From assembly GCF_020071995.1 (NCBI RefSeq), contig NZ_JABWTK010000002.1, positions 62,001 through 126,000 on the forward strand: 64,000 nucleotides of DNA, read 5' to 3'. This document shows, piece by piece, positions 37,437-48,252 of the stretch. The notes beneath the pieces were generated by a model. The model was not told where the DNA came from and did not search any database. It saw nothing but the letters and a program-made list of their open reading frames with translations. Source of the stretch: Planococcus chinensis. Its GTDB lineage: Bacteria > Bacillota > Bacilli > Bacillales_A > Planococcaceae. A program made the position numbers and the translations under genes. Position 1 is the first letter of the stretch, and each line of letters begins with the position of its first letter.

Positions 37437-38713
37437 CAGTTTGTCTCCTCCTGCCATACGATTTGTCCGCCGTAAATTGTCATTGCCGGCCATCCTGTGC
37501 AGTTCCAGCCGCCGAATGGAGTGTTTTTTCCTTTTGATAAAAATTCATCAACGTTGATTGGCTGCTCTTTTTCCAGATCCAGGAGCACCAGGTCCGCTTG
37601 TTTGCCGATTTCGAGTGTGCCGTACGGCAGACCGAATGTTTCACTCGGTTTGACCGTCAGCCAGTCGATCAATTGCTGCAGCGTCCATTTGCCGGTTTCG
37701 ACAAACTTTGTGTACAACAGCGGAAACGCTGTTTCAAATCCGACGATGCCAAACGGCGCTTTATCCATGCCGTTCGTTTTTTCTTCCAGTGTATGCGGCG
37801 CATGGTCGGTGGCAATAAAGTCGAGTGTGCCGTCCAATAAGCCTTCGTGCAGCGCTGCCAGATCTTCTTTCGCCCGGAGTGGCGGGTTCATTTTCCAGTT
37901 GGCATCGTCTCCCGGAATGTCGTCTTCACTCAGCAGCAAATGGTGCGGCGTGACTTCTGCAGTCACGCGGACGCCTGCCCGTTTCGCATCGCGGATGACG
38001 CGCACCGATTCTTTGGTGGAGACGTGGCAGACGTGGTAATGGGCGCCTGCCGCTTCCGCCAGCAGAATGTCGCGTGCAATATGCACCGATTCCGCAATCG
38101 ACGGAATGCCTTTCAAGCCAAGTTCTTTGCTGCGCATGCCTTCGTGCATAACGCCGTCGTAGATCAGGCTATTGTCTTCACAATGCGCCACGACCGGCAT
38201 ATCGATTTTGGCTGCGTCCAGCATCGTTTCATACATCATACCTGCCTGCTGGATGCCGACGCCGTCATCGGTGAAGGCGAAAGCGCCGTTGTCTTTTAAC
38301 TCCTGCAAATTCGTGCGTTCTTTCCCGGCTTCCCGGATGGTGATGGAAGCATACGGCAAAACTCGGATAAGCGCATTTTTTTCAATCAAAGCGTTGACAT
38401 GCTGCAGGTTTTCTTTCGTATCCGGCACCGGCCGCGTATTTGGCATCGCACAGATTGTCGTATAGCCGCCTTTGGCTGCTGATTTCGTCCCGCTTTCGAT
38501 TGTTTCCTTTTGCTCGCCGCCCGGTTCACGCAAATGCACGTGAACGTCTACAAATCCTGGTGCGATCATCCGGCCTTTGCCGTCGAGTTGGGTTTCGCCT
38601 TTGGAAGATAGTTCTGTACCGATCTCTTCGATCTTCCCTTGTGCCACCCGCACATCTTTTTCGTTCAGTTCTCCGTTTTCCAGTACCTTGACGTTTTTAA
38701 TCAACAAATCCAT
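37436..38713 (-). CDS. pyrC: Dihydroorotase
   Basis: Zinc amidohydrolase that cyclises carbamoyl aspartate to dihydroorotate. The protein (425 residues from [11 protein letters not shown]) shows the metal motif [18 protein letters not shown] near residue 57 and [12 protein letters not shown] near 302, with further histidines in VVAHCED and [10 protein letters not shown]. It is the type I form related to those of Bacillus. ATG 38713 has GGGAGAGA upstream and follows pyrB by two bases. Confidence 0.96.
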   Translation of the reverse strand: MDLLIKNVKVLENGELNEKDVRVAQGKIEEIGTELSSKGETQLDGKGRMIAPGFVDVHVHLREPGGEQKETIESGTKSAAKGGYTTICAMPNTRPVPDTKENLQHVNALIEKNALIRVLPYASITIREAGKERTNLQELKDNGAFAFTDDGVGIQQAGMMYETMLDAAKIDMPVVAHCEDNSLIYDGVMHEGMRSKELGLKGIPSIAESVHIARDILLAEAAGAHYHVCHVSTKESVRVIRDAKRAGVRVTAEVTPHHLLLSEDDIPGDDANWKMNPPLRAKEDLAALHEGLLDGTLDFIATDHAPHTLEEKTNGMDKAPFGIVGFETAFPLLYTKFVETGKWTLQQLIDWLTVKPSETFGLPYGTLEIGKQADLVLLDLEKEQPINVDEFLSKGKNTPFGGWNCTGWPAMTIYGGQIVWQEETN

Positions 38714-38715
38714 TC

Positions 38716-39585
38716 TCAATCTCTCCCTTTCAATGCATATTCCAGTACAGCCATCCGGACAAACACACCGTTTGCCATTTGTTTGAATATCCGTGAGCGT
38801 TCGCATTCCACTAAGCAATCCGCGATTTCGACACCTCGATTGATAGGCGCCGGATGCATAATGATGGCCGTGTCTTTCATTTTCCGTTCGCGCTCCACTG
38901 TCAATCCGTATTGTTCATGGTAATTTTCCTTTGAGAATAAAGCCGATACCGCGTGGCGTTCGTGCTGGACGCGCAGCATCATGACGACATCCGTATCCGG
39001 AAGCAATTCATCCAGGTTTTGCGAGGTTTCATAGCCGCCGCTCCATTCTTCCGGGCAGACGAACGATACTTCAGCCCCCAGCTGCTTCAAGGCAGCCGCA
39101 TTGGATTTGGCAACCCGGCTATGGGCAATGTCACCGACAATGGTCACGTGAATGCCTTCAAAGCGGCCAAACTCCTGGTGGATTGTGTACAAGTCGAGCA
39201 GCGATTGCGTCGGGTGCTGCCCTGAGCCATCACCGCCGTTGATGATGGCGACGTTGCAGCCTTTCAGCTCTTCGTAATAGGCTTCTTCTTCGTGGCGGAT
39301 GACAATGCCGTCCACTCCAATCGACTCGAAAGTTTTGACCGTGTCATACAAGGTTTCGCCTTTTTGGACACTGGAGAAGGCTGTTTCAAATGGAAGTACG
39401 GTCAGCCCCATGCGGTGTTCGGCCATTTCAAAGCTCATTTTGGTCCGTGTGCTTGGCTCGTAGAACAGATTGACGATGGTTCCCGTCATGGGATGCTGTT
39501 CGCCGCGTTCGAATTCTCCTGCCCGTTTCAGCAATTTCATGATGGTCCGGTTTTTCAAGTGGTTCATTGTCAGTACGTTTGGCAA
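38716..39585 (-). CDS. pyrB: Aspartate carbamoyltransferase catalytic subunit
   Basis: Condenses carbamoyl phosphate with aspartate, the committed pyrimidine step. [16 protein letters not shown] near residue 46 binds carbamoyl phosphate and [16 protein letters not shown] near 122 completes the site; [11 protein letters not shown] is also conserved. 289 residues is slightly shorter than in B. subtilis. No regulatory pyrI gene is present, as expected in Firmicutes. TTG at 39585 is used because GGAAGGG lies six bases upstream. Expression is set by the attenuator in the pyrP-pyrB gap. Confidence 0.94.
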   Translation of the reverse strand: MPNVLTMNHLKNRTIMKLLKRAGEFERGEQHPMTGTIVNLFYEPSTRTKMSFEMAEHRMGLTVLPFETAFSSVQKGETLYDTVKTFESIGVDGIVIRHEEEAYYEELKGCNVAIINGGDGSGQHPTQSLLDLYTIHQEFGRFEGIHVTIVGDIAHSRVAKSNAAALKQLGAEVSFVCPEEWSGGYETSQNLDELLPDTDVVMMLRVQHERHAVSALFSKENYHEQYGLTVERERKMKDTAIIMHPAPINRGVEIADCLVECERSRIFKQMANGVFVRMAVLEYALKGRD

Positions 39586-39604
39586 GTGGATCCCTTCCTT
39601 TCAT

Positions 39605-39695
39605 TAAAAAACACCTTCCTGAGAGCAGGAAGGTGTGAGGAAATAAAGGCATGGTTCGCCCTTGCTTCGACCCTTTCCATGCCTCTCTGGACATT
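39605..39695 (-). promoter_or_regulatory. PyrR-dependent attenuator between pyrP and pyrB
   Basis: On the minus strand the PyrR-binding loop reads ATGTCCAGAGAGGCATGG (plus 39677-39694), containing the conserved UCCAGAGAGG. Downstream is a strong terminator: ACACCTTCCTG (39611-39621) pairs with CAGGAAGGTGT (39626-39636), followed by a T-run. PyrR bound to UMP stabilises the anti-antiterminator and ends transcription before pyrB. Confidence 0.88.
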
Positions 39696-39708
39696 CATTA
39701 AAAGGTGA

Positions 39709-40995
39709 TTATGCAGTTCCGTGATCAATTTCTTCTTTGTTGCGCCCTGGCAGGACGAGGTTTAACAGTACGCCGATGATGGCAGCAAGCGCCATTCCTT
39801 CGATTGAGAACGACTCGCTGAACTGGATTTTCGCTCCGCCGATCCCGATGACCAGGATGACTGAGGAGATGACCAAATTGCGTTTGTCGCCGAAGTTGAT
39901 GCGGTTGTCGACCAGCATGCGTAAGCCGGATGAAGCGATAATCCCGAACAGCAGGATGGAAATGCCGCCGAGCACCGCAGTTGGAATCGTCTCGATGACG
40001 GCCATCAGTTTTCCGAAGAATGAGAAGGCGATGGCGAACACTGCTGCTCCGATGATGACGTAGACGCTGTATACCCGGGTGATGGCGAGGACGCCGATGT
40101 TTTCCCCGTAAGTCGTTTTTGGCGGTCCGCCGACGAAAGATGAAATCAATGTGCCGAGCCCGTCGCCGAGAATCGAGCGGTGAAGCCCGGGATCTTTTAT
40201 GTAATTGCGTTCTACAATTTTTCCGAGCACCAGCTGATGGCCGATGTGTTCAGAAATCGTCACGATTGCAATCGGCACCATGACGAACAGCAAGGTTGGC
40301 GTGACGGTAAAGCTGTAGTCGATGCCGGGAATCAGGAAGTCCGGCACCTGGAACCAGGTCGCTTGGGCGATCGGTGCGTAATCGATAATGCCGATTGCCG
40401 CCGAGTAGATGTAGCCGGCGATGATGCCGATCAGGATGGGCATCAGGCTGATAATGTTTTTAAAGTAGATATTGCAGATGATGGCGGTAATCAGCGTGAC
40501 CAGTGCGGCTGAGAAATGCTTCATGCTGTATTGGCTCACGCCGTCGACCGTGATGTTCATGGCCATGTCAACCGCTGTTCCGGATAATGCCAGCCCGATG
40601 ACGATGATGACCGGCCCGACCACAATCGGCGGCAGGAGCTCCATCAGCCAGCGGTAGCCGGTTTTCCAAATGATGAGTGCGACAATGGCGTAGACGAGTG
40701 ACACAAACATGGCTCCGATCATCGCTGAGCCGATGCCGCCCGTTTCAGTTGCAATGGTGATCGGGACGATAAAGGCGAAAGACGAACCGAGGTACGCCGG
40801 CACTTTAAACTGGGTGATCAGGATGAAGATGATGGTCGCGATGCCGCTTGTCAACAGCGCAATCGCCGGGCTTAAGCCGACCAGTTTCGGAACGAGAATC
40901 GTTGCGCCGAACATGGCGAACATGTGCTGAAGGCTCAATGAAATCCATTGGACCGTTTTCGGTTGATCTTGTACATCCAATACTGCTTCATTCAT
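39709..40995 (-). CDS. pyrP: Uracil permease (nucleobase:cation symporter-2 family)
   Basis: Membrane symporter for uracil uptake, 428 residues with about 12-14 helices. The N-terminal VQWISLSLQHMFAMFGATIL and the later SEHIGHQLVLGKIV and GGPPKTTYGENIGVLAIT motifs are characteristic of UraA/PyrP proteins; the Glu in SEHIG and the PPKTTYGENIG loop line the substrate site. It lies between pyrR and pyrB, as in B. subtilis, 18 bp after pyrR. ATG at 40995 has CGGAGAG upstream. Confidence 0.95.
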   Translation of the reverse strand: MNEAVLDVQDQPKTVQWISLSLQHMFAMFGATILVPKLVGLSPAIALLTSGIATIIFILITQFKVPAYLGSSFAFIVPITIATETGGIGSAMIGAMFVSLVYAIVALIIWKTGYRWLMELLPPIVVGPVIIVIGLALSGTAVDMAMNITVDGVSQYSMKHFSAALVTLITAIICNIYFKNIISLMPILIGIIAGYIYSAAIGIIDYAPIAQATWFQVPDFLIPGIDYSFTVTPTLLFVMVPIAIVTISEHIGHQLVLGKIVERNYIKDPGLHRSILGDGLGTLISSFVGGPPKTTYGENIGVLAITRVYSVYVIIGAAVFAIAFSFFGKLMAVIETIPTAVLGGISILLFGIIASSGLRMLVDNRINFGDKRNLVISSVILVIGIGGAKIQFSESFSIEGMALAAIIGVLLNLVLPGRNKEEIDHGTA

Positions 40996-41013
40996 TGCTG
41001 CTTCTCTCCGTTT

Positions 41014-41682
<669 letters not shown>

Positions 41683-41716
41683 TTTAAAGGTGTTGCTTAT
41701 TCGATTTGTTTTTTTA

Positions 41717-41746
41717 AGTATAAAGAACAGTCAACCGCTTTGTCAA
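41717..41746 (-). promoter_or_regulatory. pyr operon promoter
   Basis: Minus strand TTGACA (41741-41746, consensus) and TATACT (41717-41722) with an 18-bp spacer. The -35 box overlaps the rluA-type gene stop codon. Confidence 0.8.
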
Positions 41747-42660
41747 TCTTTCTCTCGAAGAGATTCCAAAAGCTCTGCAAACTCTGCTGGCGGCTCTGCC
41801 GAAAACTCCAAGTATTCGCCTGTTCGCGGATGATCAAAACCGATTACTTCAGCATGCAATGCCTGGCCGCCGATATCCATTGTTTTCTTCGGTCCGTATT
41901 TTGGATCGCCTACTAACGGGAACCCGATGTATTTCATATGGACACGGATTTGGTGGGTGCGGCCTGTTTCCAAACGGCATTCCACTAAAGTGAAATTGCC
42001 GAAGCGCTCCAGTACACGGAAATGTGTCACGGCGTGTTTGCCTTTGTCGATGACAGCCATTTTCTGGCGGTCTTTCGAGTCACGGCCGATCGGGGCTTCA
42101 ATTGTCCCTTTATCGTGCGGAATATGGCCATGGACAAGCGCCACATATTTGCGCGTAACGGTTTTCTTCACCAATTGATCGACCAATGACGTATGCGCCA
42201 TATCATTTTTGGCAACCATCAATAAACCGGAAGTGTCTTTATCGATGCGGTGGACAATTCCGGGACGGGCTATGCCGTTAATTCCGGACAAGTCCTTGCA
42301 ATGGAACATCAGCCCGTTGACAAGCGTTCCTTTTGCGTGTCCGGGAGCCGGATGGACCACCATGCCTCTTGGCTTGTTCACAACTAATACATCCGCGTCT
42401 TCGTAAGCGATTTCGAGGTTCAAGTCTTCCGGAACAACGTCCAGTTCTTCCAGCAGCGGTGGCGAAACAATGATGATATCGTCCAGACGCACTTTGTAAT
42501 TCGGTTTGACTGTTTCGCCGTTGACTTTCACAGCGCCGTCTTTCACCCAGTTGGCAATTTGCGAGCGGGACCAGTCTTCGTCGATTGATGATACAGCTTT
42601 ATCAATCCGCACACCGGCCATTTCTTCTGTTATTTCTATTGTCAAATCTTCAATTTCCAT
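41743..42660 (-). CDS. RluA/RluD family pseudouridine synthase (YlyB-like)
   Basis: Isomerises specific uridines in 23S rRNA to pseudouridine. An N-terminal S4 RNA-binding domain (about 12-75, SSIDEDWSRSQIANWV) precedes the catalytic domain with GIVHRIDKDTSGLLMVAK near residue 137 containing the catalytic Asp, and LETGRTHQIRVHMKYIG near 215. 305 residues is usual. The ATG shares a base with the lspA stop. The exact target (RluD-like positions 1911/1915/1917) is likely from the S4 domain but not proven. Confidence 0.92.
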   Translation of the reverse strand: MEIEDLTIEITEEMAGVRIDKAVSSIDEDWSRSQIANWVKDGAVKVNGETVKPNYKVRLDDIIIVSPPLLEELDVVPEDLNLEIAYEDADVLVVNKPRGMVVHPAPGHAKGTLVNGLMFHCKDLSGINGIARPGIVHRIDKDTSGLLMVAKNDMAHTSLVDQLVKKTVTRKYVALVHGHIPHDKGTIEAPIGRDSKDRQKMAVIDKGKHAVTHFRVLERFGNFTLVECRLETGRTHQIRVHMKYIGFPLVGDPKYGPKKTMDIGGQALHAEVIGFDHPRTGEYLEFSAEPPAEFAELLESLREKD

Positions 42661-43139
42661 TAAGACACCTTTTTCTTTTCTTGTTTTTCGTCAATGATGA
42701 TAAATAAGATCATCAATACCACACCTATTGTCAATGCAGCATCCGCCACATTAAAAATCGGGAAATCGTAATTGATGACAGGAATCAGCACATCCACAAA
42801 GTCCACTACTTCTCCGCGCAGCATCCGGTCAATAAAGTTTCCGATTGCACCGCCGAGCAGCACCATCAAACTCAATTGAAACAACGGTTTTCCGGTTGCG
42901 TGCTTATGAAAATACCAAAGAATCCCGGCTATTACAGCCACTGTGATAATGGCGAACAGCCACATCTGCCCTTCCAGCATCCCCCAGGCAGCTCCGCGGT
43001 TCCGGTGCGAAAGCCAGCCAAGATAGGGGTCCAGAACAGCGATCCGTTCACCCAATTCCATATTTTTTACTACCAGCCACTTGGTCCATTGATCAAGTGC
43101 AATGATCACTAATGCAATTCCATAATAAAGTATAAACAT
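42660..43139 (-). CDS. lspA: Lipoprotein signal peptidase (signal peptidase II)
   Basis: Aspartyl protease of the membrane that cleaves prolipoproteins before the lipidated Cys, such as the solute-binding lipoprotein at 22841. Four helices are visible in 159 residues. The catalytic dyad is in GNFIDRMLRGEVVDFVDV and FPIFNVADAALTIGV; ALDQWTKWLVVKNM and NRGAAWGML are also conserved. ATG 43139 follows a GGGGGAA site. Translationally coupled to the pseudouridine synthase gene. Confidence 0.95.
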   Translation of the reverse strand: MFILYYGIALVIIALDQWTKWLVVKNMELGERIAVLDPYLGWLSHRNRGAAWGMLEGQMWLFAIITVAVIAGILWYFHKHATGKPLFQLSLMVLLGGAIGNFIDRMLRGEVVDFVDVLIPVINYDFPIFNVADAALTIGVVLMILFIIIDEKQEKKKVS

Positions 43140-43440
43140 GTGTTTCCCCCGTCAATTCATCAGTCAGTTTATTTTACCACATCCCGCCTCGAAAAAGGAA
43201 ACTGGCTGAAATGTCCCAATAGGATACGAGTCCTTGTCTGCCGATATTGTGCAAACGAGCTAGATAAGTTATTTCTGCTAGTAAGCCTATTCAGTACTAT
43301 TCAAACGATAGATGCTTTGAGCGGCAAAAGCAGTATATTCGATTCCTTTCAAGCAACTACAAGCTAAACAGCGTAACTTTATAACGAAAATAAACAAAAA
43401 AGCTGCCAGGATTTCTCCCGGCAGCTTTCCAGTATTCGTA
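43140..43440. other. 301-bp gap between ileS and lspA without a gene
   Basis: Contains the ileS terminator (43388-43428), a short hairpin TGCTTT..AAAGCA (about 43313-43332) and, near lspA, a probable extended -10 (ATTTTACCA, 43171-43179; minus TGGTAAAAT) without a clear -35. A DksA/TraR-like gene (ylyA) occupies this position in B. subtilis; no frame here resembles it. Confidence 0.6.
43388..43428 (-). terminator. ileS terminator
   Basis: AAAAAGCTGCC (about 43397-43407) pairs with GGCAGCTTT (43420-43428); the minus strand then reads TTTTTTGTTTATTTTC. Confidence 0.85.
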
Positions 43441-46203
43441 TTATGCGTATTGTTTTTCGACGACGCTTGCACAACGCGGGCATAGAGCCGGATGTGATTC
43501 GTTTTTGCCGATTTCTTCAGAGATTGTCCAGCAGCGTTCGCATTTTTCGCCTGACGCTTTTTCGACAACCACTGCCACTTTGTTTAATTTCAAAGCCTGT
43601 TCCGGTGCTTGTTCAAGCGCTCCGCCGAACTCGTATTGGGATACGATGAACAGTTGAGCTACGTTTTCATCCACGGAAGAAAGCAAGCTGTTTACTTCTT
43701 CTGATCCGTAAACGGTCACTTTGGCTTCAAGTGATTTCCCGATGGTTTTCGCAGCACGGGCTTCTTCCAATGCTTTCAATACATCGTCACGGACGTCCAT
43801 AAAGTTCGTCCATTTCGCTTCCAGGTCAGCAAATGCCGGGTTTTCTTCGCTTTCAGGGAAATCCGTCAGCTGAACGCTTTCTTCTTCCACAAAGCCTAAG
43901 TAGCCCCACATTTCGTCTGTCGTATGCGGGATGATCGGCGTTGCCAATTTCAGGATAGCCATCAAGGAATCGAACATAACCGTCTGCATTGCACGGCGGT
44001 GTGGATGGTCAGCCGCTTCAATGTACACAACGTCTTTCGCCACATCCAGGTAGAATGAGCTCAAGTCATTTGCACAATAGCCATTCAACGCGTGATAGAT
44101 CGAAGAGAATTCATACGTTTCGTAGCCTTTGCGGGCTGTCTCGATCATCTTCTGCAATTTCATGACCATATACTGATCCATTTCGCGCATATCTTCAAAT
44201 GCGACGCGGTGTTCTTTTTCATTGAAATCCGCCAAGTTTCCGTGAAGGAATTTCAAGGTGTTGCGGATTTTTCGGTAAACTTCCGACACTTGCTTGAAGT
44301 TGTCGTCTGATACGCGCACATCAGCGGTGTAGTCAACAGACGCTACCCATAGGCGAAGGATATCTGCGCCCATCTGGTTCATGACTTTCGCTGGAACGAT
44401 GACGTTGCCGAGTGATTTACTCATTTTGCGGCCATTGCCGTCCAATGTAAATCCGTGGCTCAAGACCCCTTTGTAAGGCGCGATGCCGTTGATGGCGACG
44501 CTTGTCGTCAAAGATGAGTTGAACCAGCCGCGGTATTGGTCAGAGCCTTCCAAATACAAGTCCGCCGGGTATTGAAGGTCTTCGCGTTCTTCAAGGACGC
44601 CTTGGTGAGACGAACCTGAATCGAACCAAACGTCCATGATGTCGGTTTCTTTGACGAAGATGCCGTTCGGGCTGCTTGGATGTGTAAATCCTGGCGGCAA
44701 TAATTCGGCAGCTGTGCGTTCGAACCAGACGTTTGAACCGTGTTCACGGAACAATTCGGCAATGTGCGAGATGGTTTCTTTTGTGATAACCGGATCGCCG
44801 TTTTCTGCATAAAATACAGGAATCGGCACGCCCCAAACGCGCTGGCGCGAGATATTCCAGTCGCCTCGGTCGCGCAGCATATTGAATAGGCGCGTTTCGC
44901 CCCATGCCGGCGTAAAGCTTGTTTCGTTAATCGCTTTTAGAATCTGGTCGCGGAAAGCATCGATGGAAACGAACCATTGAGCCGTCGCCCGGTAGATTAC
45001 CGGTTTTTTCGTACGCCAGTCATGCGGGTATGAATGCGTGATGAACGACAAGTGCACAAGTGCGCCTGCTGCGTCCAAAGCTTCTGTGATGGATTTATTG
45101 GCTTTGTCATAGAACTGGCCTTCAAACCCTGGAGCTTCGTCCGTCATGACGCCTTTTTCATCAACCGGGCAAAGAACGTCCAAGCCGTACTTTTTGCCGA
45201 TCAGGAAGTCATCTTCCCCATGCCCTGGAGCTGTATGGACAAAACCGGTACCGGAATCGATCGTTACGTGCTCCCCGAGCATCATCAGTGAAGTGCGGTC
45301 ATACAGCGGGTGTTGGGTGAGGATATGCTCAAACTGGACGCCTTTGATTTCGCGCACCACTTCATAATCCGTCCATTCCACTTCTTTCGCCACTTCATCC
45401 AGCAAATCCTGAGCCACCACATACAACGATCCGTTTACGGAAACTTCCACGTAGTTGAAATCGGCATGTGCTGAGATTCCCAAGTTTGCCGGGATGGTCC
45501 AAGGAGTTGTTGTCCAGATCAGCACGTTCGTGCCTTCTGCCAAAACGCCTTTGCCGTCCACAACTTTGAAAGCAACGTAAATTGATGGTGATTTCTTGTC
45601 TGCATATTCGATTTCTGCTTCCGCCAGTGAAGATTCACTTGAAGGGGACCAGTAAACCGGTTTTAACCCTTTATAGATATAGCCTTTGTTCGCCATTTTG
45701 CCGAATACTTCGATTTGGCGGGCTTCATAGGCAGGCTTCAACGTTACGTATGGATTTTCCCAATCGCCGCGCACCCCGATGCGTTTAAACTGCGAACGCT
45801 GGTTGTCAATTTGCTCATAAGCATATTCTTCACAAAGCTTGCGGAATTCCGCCAAAGACATTTCTTTGCGGTTAACCCCTTTGTTTGTCAATGCCTGTTC
45901 AATCGGCAGGCCGTGCGTATCCCAGCCCGGAACATAAGGAGCGTGGAAGCCCATCATCGAACGCGAACGGACGATCATGTCTTTTAGCACTTTGTTAAGG
46001 GCGTGGCCCATGTGAAGGTCACCGTTAGCGTACGGGGGTCCATCATGAAGAATGAAGAATGGACGGCCTTTCGTGCGTTCCAGCGACTTTTGGTAAATGT
46101 TCATATCTTCCCATTTCTTCTGCATTTCCGGTTCCCGGTTCGGCAAATTGCCGCGCATCGGAAAATCTGTTTTCGGCATCAATAACGTGTCTTTGTATTC
46201 CAT
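43441..46203 (-). CDS. ileS: Isoleucyl-tRNA synthetase
   Basis: Charges tRNA-Ile. The 920-residue protein carries the class I signature [15 protein letters not shown] (HMGH) near residue 57 and [10 protein letters not shown] (KMSKS) near 595, an editing CP1 domain between them with [13 protein letters not shown], and a C-terminal zinc-binding domain with CERCW and CPRC. It is the bacterial (mupirocin-sensitive type) form by its zinc tail. ATG 46203 is chosen because AGGAGG lies seven bases upstream. A T-box leader controls it. Confidence 0.97.
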   Translation of the reverse strand: MEYKDTLLMPKTDFPMRGNLPNREPEMQKKWEDMNIYQKSLERTKGRPFFILHDGPPYANGDLHMGHALNKVLKDMIVRSRSMMGFHAPYVPGWDTHGLPIEQALTNKGVNRKEMSLAEFRKLCEEYAYEQIDNQRSQFKRIGVRGDWENPYVTLKPAYEARQIEVFGKMANKGYIYKGLKPVYWSPSSESSLAEAEIEYADKKSPSIYVAFKVVDGKGVLAEGTNVLIWTTTPWTIPANLGISAHADFNYVEVSVNGSLYVVAQDLLDEVAKEVEWTDYEVVREIKGVQFEHILTQHPLYDRTSLMMLGEHVTIDSGTGFVHTAPGHGEDDFLIGKKYGLDVLCPVDEKGVMTDEAPGFEGQFYDKANKSITEALDAAGALVHLSFITHSYPHDWRTKKPVIYRATAQWFVSIDAFRDQILKAINETSFTPAWGETRLFNMLRDRGDWNISRQRVWGVPIPVFYAENGDPVITKETISHIAELFREHGSNVWFERTAAELLPPGFTHPSSPNGIFVKETDIMDVWFDSGSSHQGVLEEREDLQYPADLYLEGSDQYRGWFNSSLTTSVAINGIAPYKGVLSHGFTLDGNGRKMSKSLGNVIVPAKVMNQMGADILRLWVASVDYTADVRVSDDNFKQVSEVYRKIRNTLKFLHGNLADFNEKEHRVAFEDMREMDQYMVMKLQKMIETARKGYETYEFSSIYHALNGYCANDLSSFYLDVAKDVVYIEAADHPHRRAMQTVMFDSLMAILKLATPIIPHTTDEMWGYLGFVEEESVQLTDFPESEENPAFADLEAKWTNFMDVRDDVLKALEEARAAKTIGKSLEAKVTVYGSEEVNSLLSSVDENVAQLFIVSQYEFGGALEQAPEQALKLNKVAVVVEKASGEKCERCWTISEEIGKNESHPALCPRCASVVEKQYA

Positions 46204-46227
46204 TGCAATTCCTCCTGTAGGCATAAT

Positions 46228-46470
46228 AAAAAGCCCCCCATCCCTGGAAAGGGACGAGGAGCTAAACTCGCGGTACCACCCTTGTTGCAGCTCTTAGCTG
46301 CCACTCGAACACCGTAACGTGGTGGATACGGAATTGGGTACTTTGTCGGTTCCCCAATTCTGCTCAAGAGTGATTTTCCTCAAAACATTCTTCACCAGGC
46401 TCTCACTGTCCCCGGCTCGCTTTGTCGAATTGTTTGGAGTACTGTCTCCGTCAACGCTTTTAAAGATATG
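46228..46470 (-). ncRNA. T-box riboswitch leader of ileS
   Basis: The minus strand has the T-box core AAGGGTGGTACCGCG (plus 46269-46283), which pairs with the tRNA acceptor end. The Stem I specifier reads AUC for isoleucine in GGAAAATCACTC (codon at plus 46372-46374). A terminator with a GGGGGGCTTTTT tail follows (46228-46262). Uncharged tRNA-Ile would favour the antiterminator and ileS expression. Confidence 0.93.
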
Positions 46471-46475
46471 ACGTA

Positions 46476-46504
46476 ATTATAGAATTTAGAAGTTGCTGCG
46501 TCAA
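46476..46504 (-). promoter_or_regulatory. ileS promoter
   Basis: Minus strand TTGACG (46499-46504) and TATAAT (46476-46481) with a 17-bp spacer; start near 46470. The -35 box lies two bases beyond the divIVA stop codon. Confidence 0.85.
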
Positions 46505-46506
46505 GT

Positions 46507-47022
46507 TCAGTAGACTTCTTTCTTTTCTTCCAATTTATCCAGGTTGGTCGTATCGATGTCATATTCCATCAATGTTTCCCAATCATCCGTTTCAATCAAG
46601 TCCAGCTGTGCTTCCACCAGCATTTTGAAGCGGTTGCGGAATACTTTGGACTGTTTTTTCAACTCTTCGATTTCCAGTGCTATGCGGCGTGCTTTCGTCA
46701 ATGATTCGTTGACAATGCGGTCTGCATTTTTTTCAGCTTCGCGGATGATCAGCTTCGCTTCTTTTTGCGTATTGCGGCGGACTTCTTCCGCTGCTTCCTG
46801 TGCCACTACAATCGACTTCTGCAAAGTTGACTCAATCGTCGTGAAATGGCCGACGCGCTCATCTGTCTGCGTTAAGCGATCTTCCAGCTCTTTCTTTTCT
46901 TTTAACAGAATTTCGTAATCTTTGATGATTTGATCCAGGAATTCGTTTACTTCGTCTTCCTGATATCCTCTGAATGCTTTGCTAAACTCTTTATTATGTA
47001 TATCCAAGGGGGATAATGGCAT
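46507..47022 (-). CDS. divIVA: Cell division initiation protein DivIVA
   Basis: Membrane-curvature-binding scaffold at poles and septum that organises division and wall growth. The 171-residue protein begins MPLSPLDIHNKEFSKAFRGY, the N-terminal lipid-binding domain of DivIVA, followed by long coiled coils (about 25-60 and 70-135). The end is acidic. In cocci such as Planococcus or Staphylococcus its division-site role persists without Min proteins. It follows ylmH in the division gene block; a TATAAT-like -10 lies upstream in the 95-bp gap. Confidence 0.94.
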   Translation of the reverse strand: MPLSPLDIHNKEFSKAFRGYQEDEVNEFLDQIIKDYEILLKEKKELEDRLTQTDERVGHFTTIESTLQKSIVVAQEAAEEVRRNTQKEAKLIIREAEKNADRIVNESLTKARRIALEIEELKKQSKVFRNRFKMLVEAQLDLIETDDWETLMEYDIDTTNLDKLEEKKEVY

Positions 47023-47117
47023 AGTAAGGGCACCTCTCCTTAATTAACTTCGTTTCTTTACATTATACAGTCCATGGCTGTAAATATCAGTACTATTTTG
47101 CATTTTTTCAAACCGGC

Positions 47118-47903
47118 TTACTTGCCCGACTCCAATCGGCCAACAAGCAGACGGATTTTGTCTTTTTTAGTACGGCCTTCGATTTCGATCATTTTGACCC
47201 GGCCATACCCACGCGATGATACCATATCCGATTCATTCAACTCAAACGACGGCTGTTCCTGCACGGTCCAGTTGACTTTCACTTTCCCGCCATTGATCAA
47301 CGCCGACGCTTTCTGCCGGGACATATTATAGACCGAACTGATGACGGTATCCAGACGCAGCGAACTGACCGTATGGCTTTCTTCTGTCCAGTCTTCCGTC
47401 ACCTTTACAAAGCTCTCTTCTGATGCGACTTCTTCCAAATGCACTTTCACCTTTGCGGCTGTTGTAAAATTAGCCTGCAAATAACTGCTCACTTCATCCG
47501 CAACGGCAATCTGGATTTGCTGTCCGTCAATGCGGATATCGCCAAACTTGCTGCGATCAAGCCCGATGGACATCATGGAGCCTAAAATATCCGGATGCTG
47601 CAGCGTGACGAACTTGGTGGGATAGTTCAATTCAAAAACGGTAATTTGAAAATCTTCTTTTTGCGGCTCGTAATACGAAGGGTAAAGCAGTACACGCTGC
47701 CTTTCCGCGTCTTCAAACAGCCCTGATGAAGCCATTTGGATATCGCCTGAACCGATCACGGAAGCCACGATAAAACGCTGTCTTGGGTCCAGAAAATCAG
47801 TCAGTTTAGGCGTGTAACGGTCTTCAACATCTATCATCCAGCCCGTCACTTGTTCAATGAACGGCTGCTCGTCTTTTCTGAAATGCTGGAATAACGACTC
47901 CAT
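47118..47903 (-). CDS. ylmH: YlmH, S4-domain RNA-binding protein
   Basis: A 261-residue RNA-binding protein whose last 80 residues form an S4 domain (SRQKASALINGGKVKVNW, ending in IRLLVGRLE). The N-terminal domain contains DPRQRFIVASVIGSGDIQ and HPDILGSMMSIGLDRSKFGD, typical of YlmH. Recent work links YlmH to ribosome-associated quality control in parallel with RqcP; RqcH of the same pathway is at 20954. It sits between ylmG and divIVA. Confidence 0.92.
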   Translation of the reverse strand: MESLFQHFRKDEQPFIEQVTGWMIDVEDRYTPKLTDFLDPRQRFIVASVIGSGDIQMASSGLFEDAERQRVLLYPSYYEPQKEDFQITVFELNYPTKFVTLQHPDILGSMMSIGLDRSKFGDIRIDGQQIQIAVADEVSSYLQANFTTAAKVKVHLEEVASEESFVKVTEDWTEESHTVSSLRLDTVISSVYNMSRQKASALINGGKVKVNWTVQEQPSFELNESDMVSSRGYGRVKMIEIEGRTKKDKIRLLVGRLESGK

Positions 47904-47968
47904 AGAAAGCGCTCCTTTTTGGATAGTTAATAGGTTTCAAGCAAAAAACCTCACGTTATGTGAGGTCA

Positions 47969-48232
47969 TTAGCTGAAATAAGAAAATAAAACGATAATCC
48001 CGCGGCTCGCTAAGTTCAAAGCAAAGATAGCGACGATTGGCGAAAAATCAATCATTCCGAACGGGGGAATAAAACGCCTGAAAATATCAAGATATGGATC
48101 AGTGATGCTTGACAGCATACGGCCAAAACTTGATTCTTTCGCATTCGGCAGCCAGCTCATTAAAATGCTGGCGATTAAAATAAACGAATAGATGTTTATA
48201 GCAACTAAAATTAAATTCAATAAAGCAATCAT
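47969..48232 (-). CDS. YggT family membrane protein (YlmG)
   Basis: An 87-residue protein with two hydrophobic segments (about 4-26 and 62-84) around the conserved loop SSITDPYLDIFRRFIPP. Members are associated with division and nucleoid or thylakoid organisation in other lineages; the molecular role is uncertain. Position between sepF and ylmH is conserved in Gram-positives. Confidence 0.9.
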   Translation of the reverse strand: MIALLNLILVAINIYSFILIASILMSWLPNAKESSFGRMLSSITDPYLDIFRRFIPPFGMIDFSPIVAIFALNLASRGIIVLFSYFS

Positions 48233-48252
48233 CGGTTATTCATGCACCTCTT

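Noticed and set aside
43140..43440. A DksA/TraR-like gene between ileS and lspA
   Set aside because: No frame longer than about 90 codons and no zinc-finger cysteine pattern found; only terminator and promoter signals are present.
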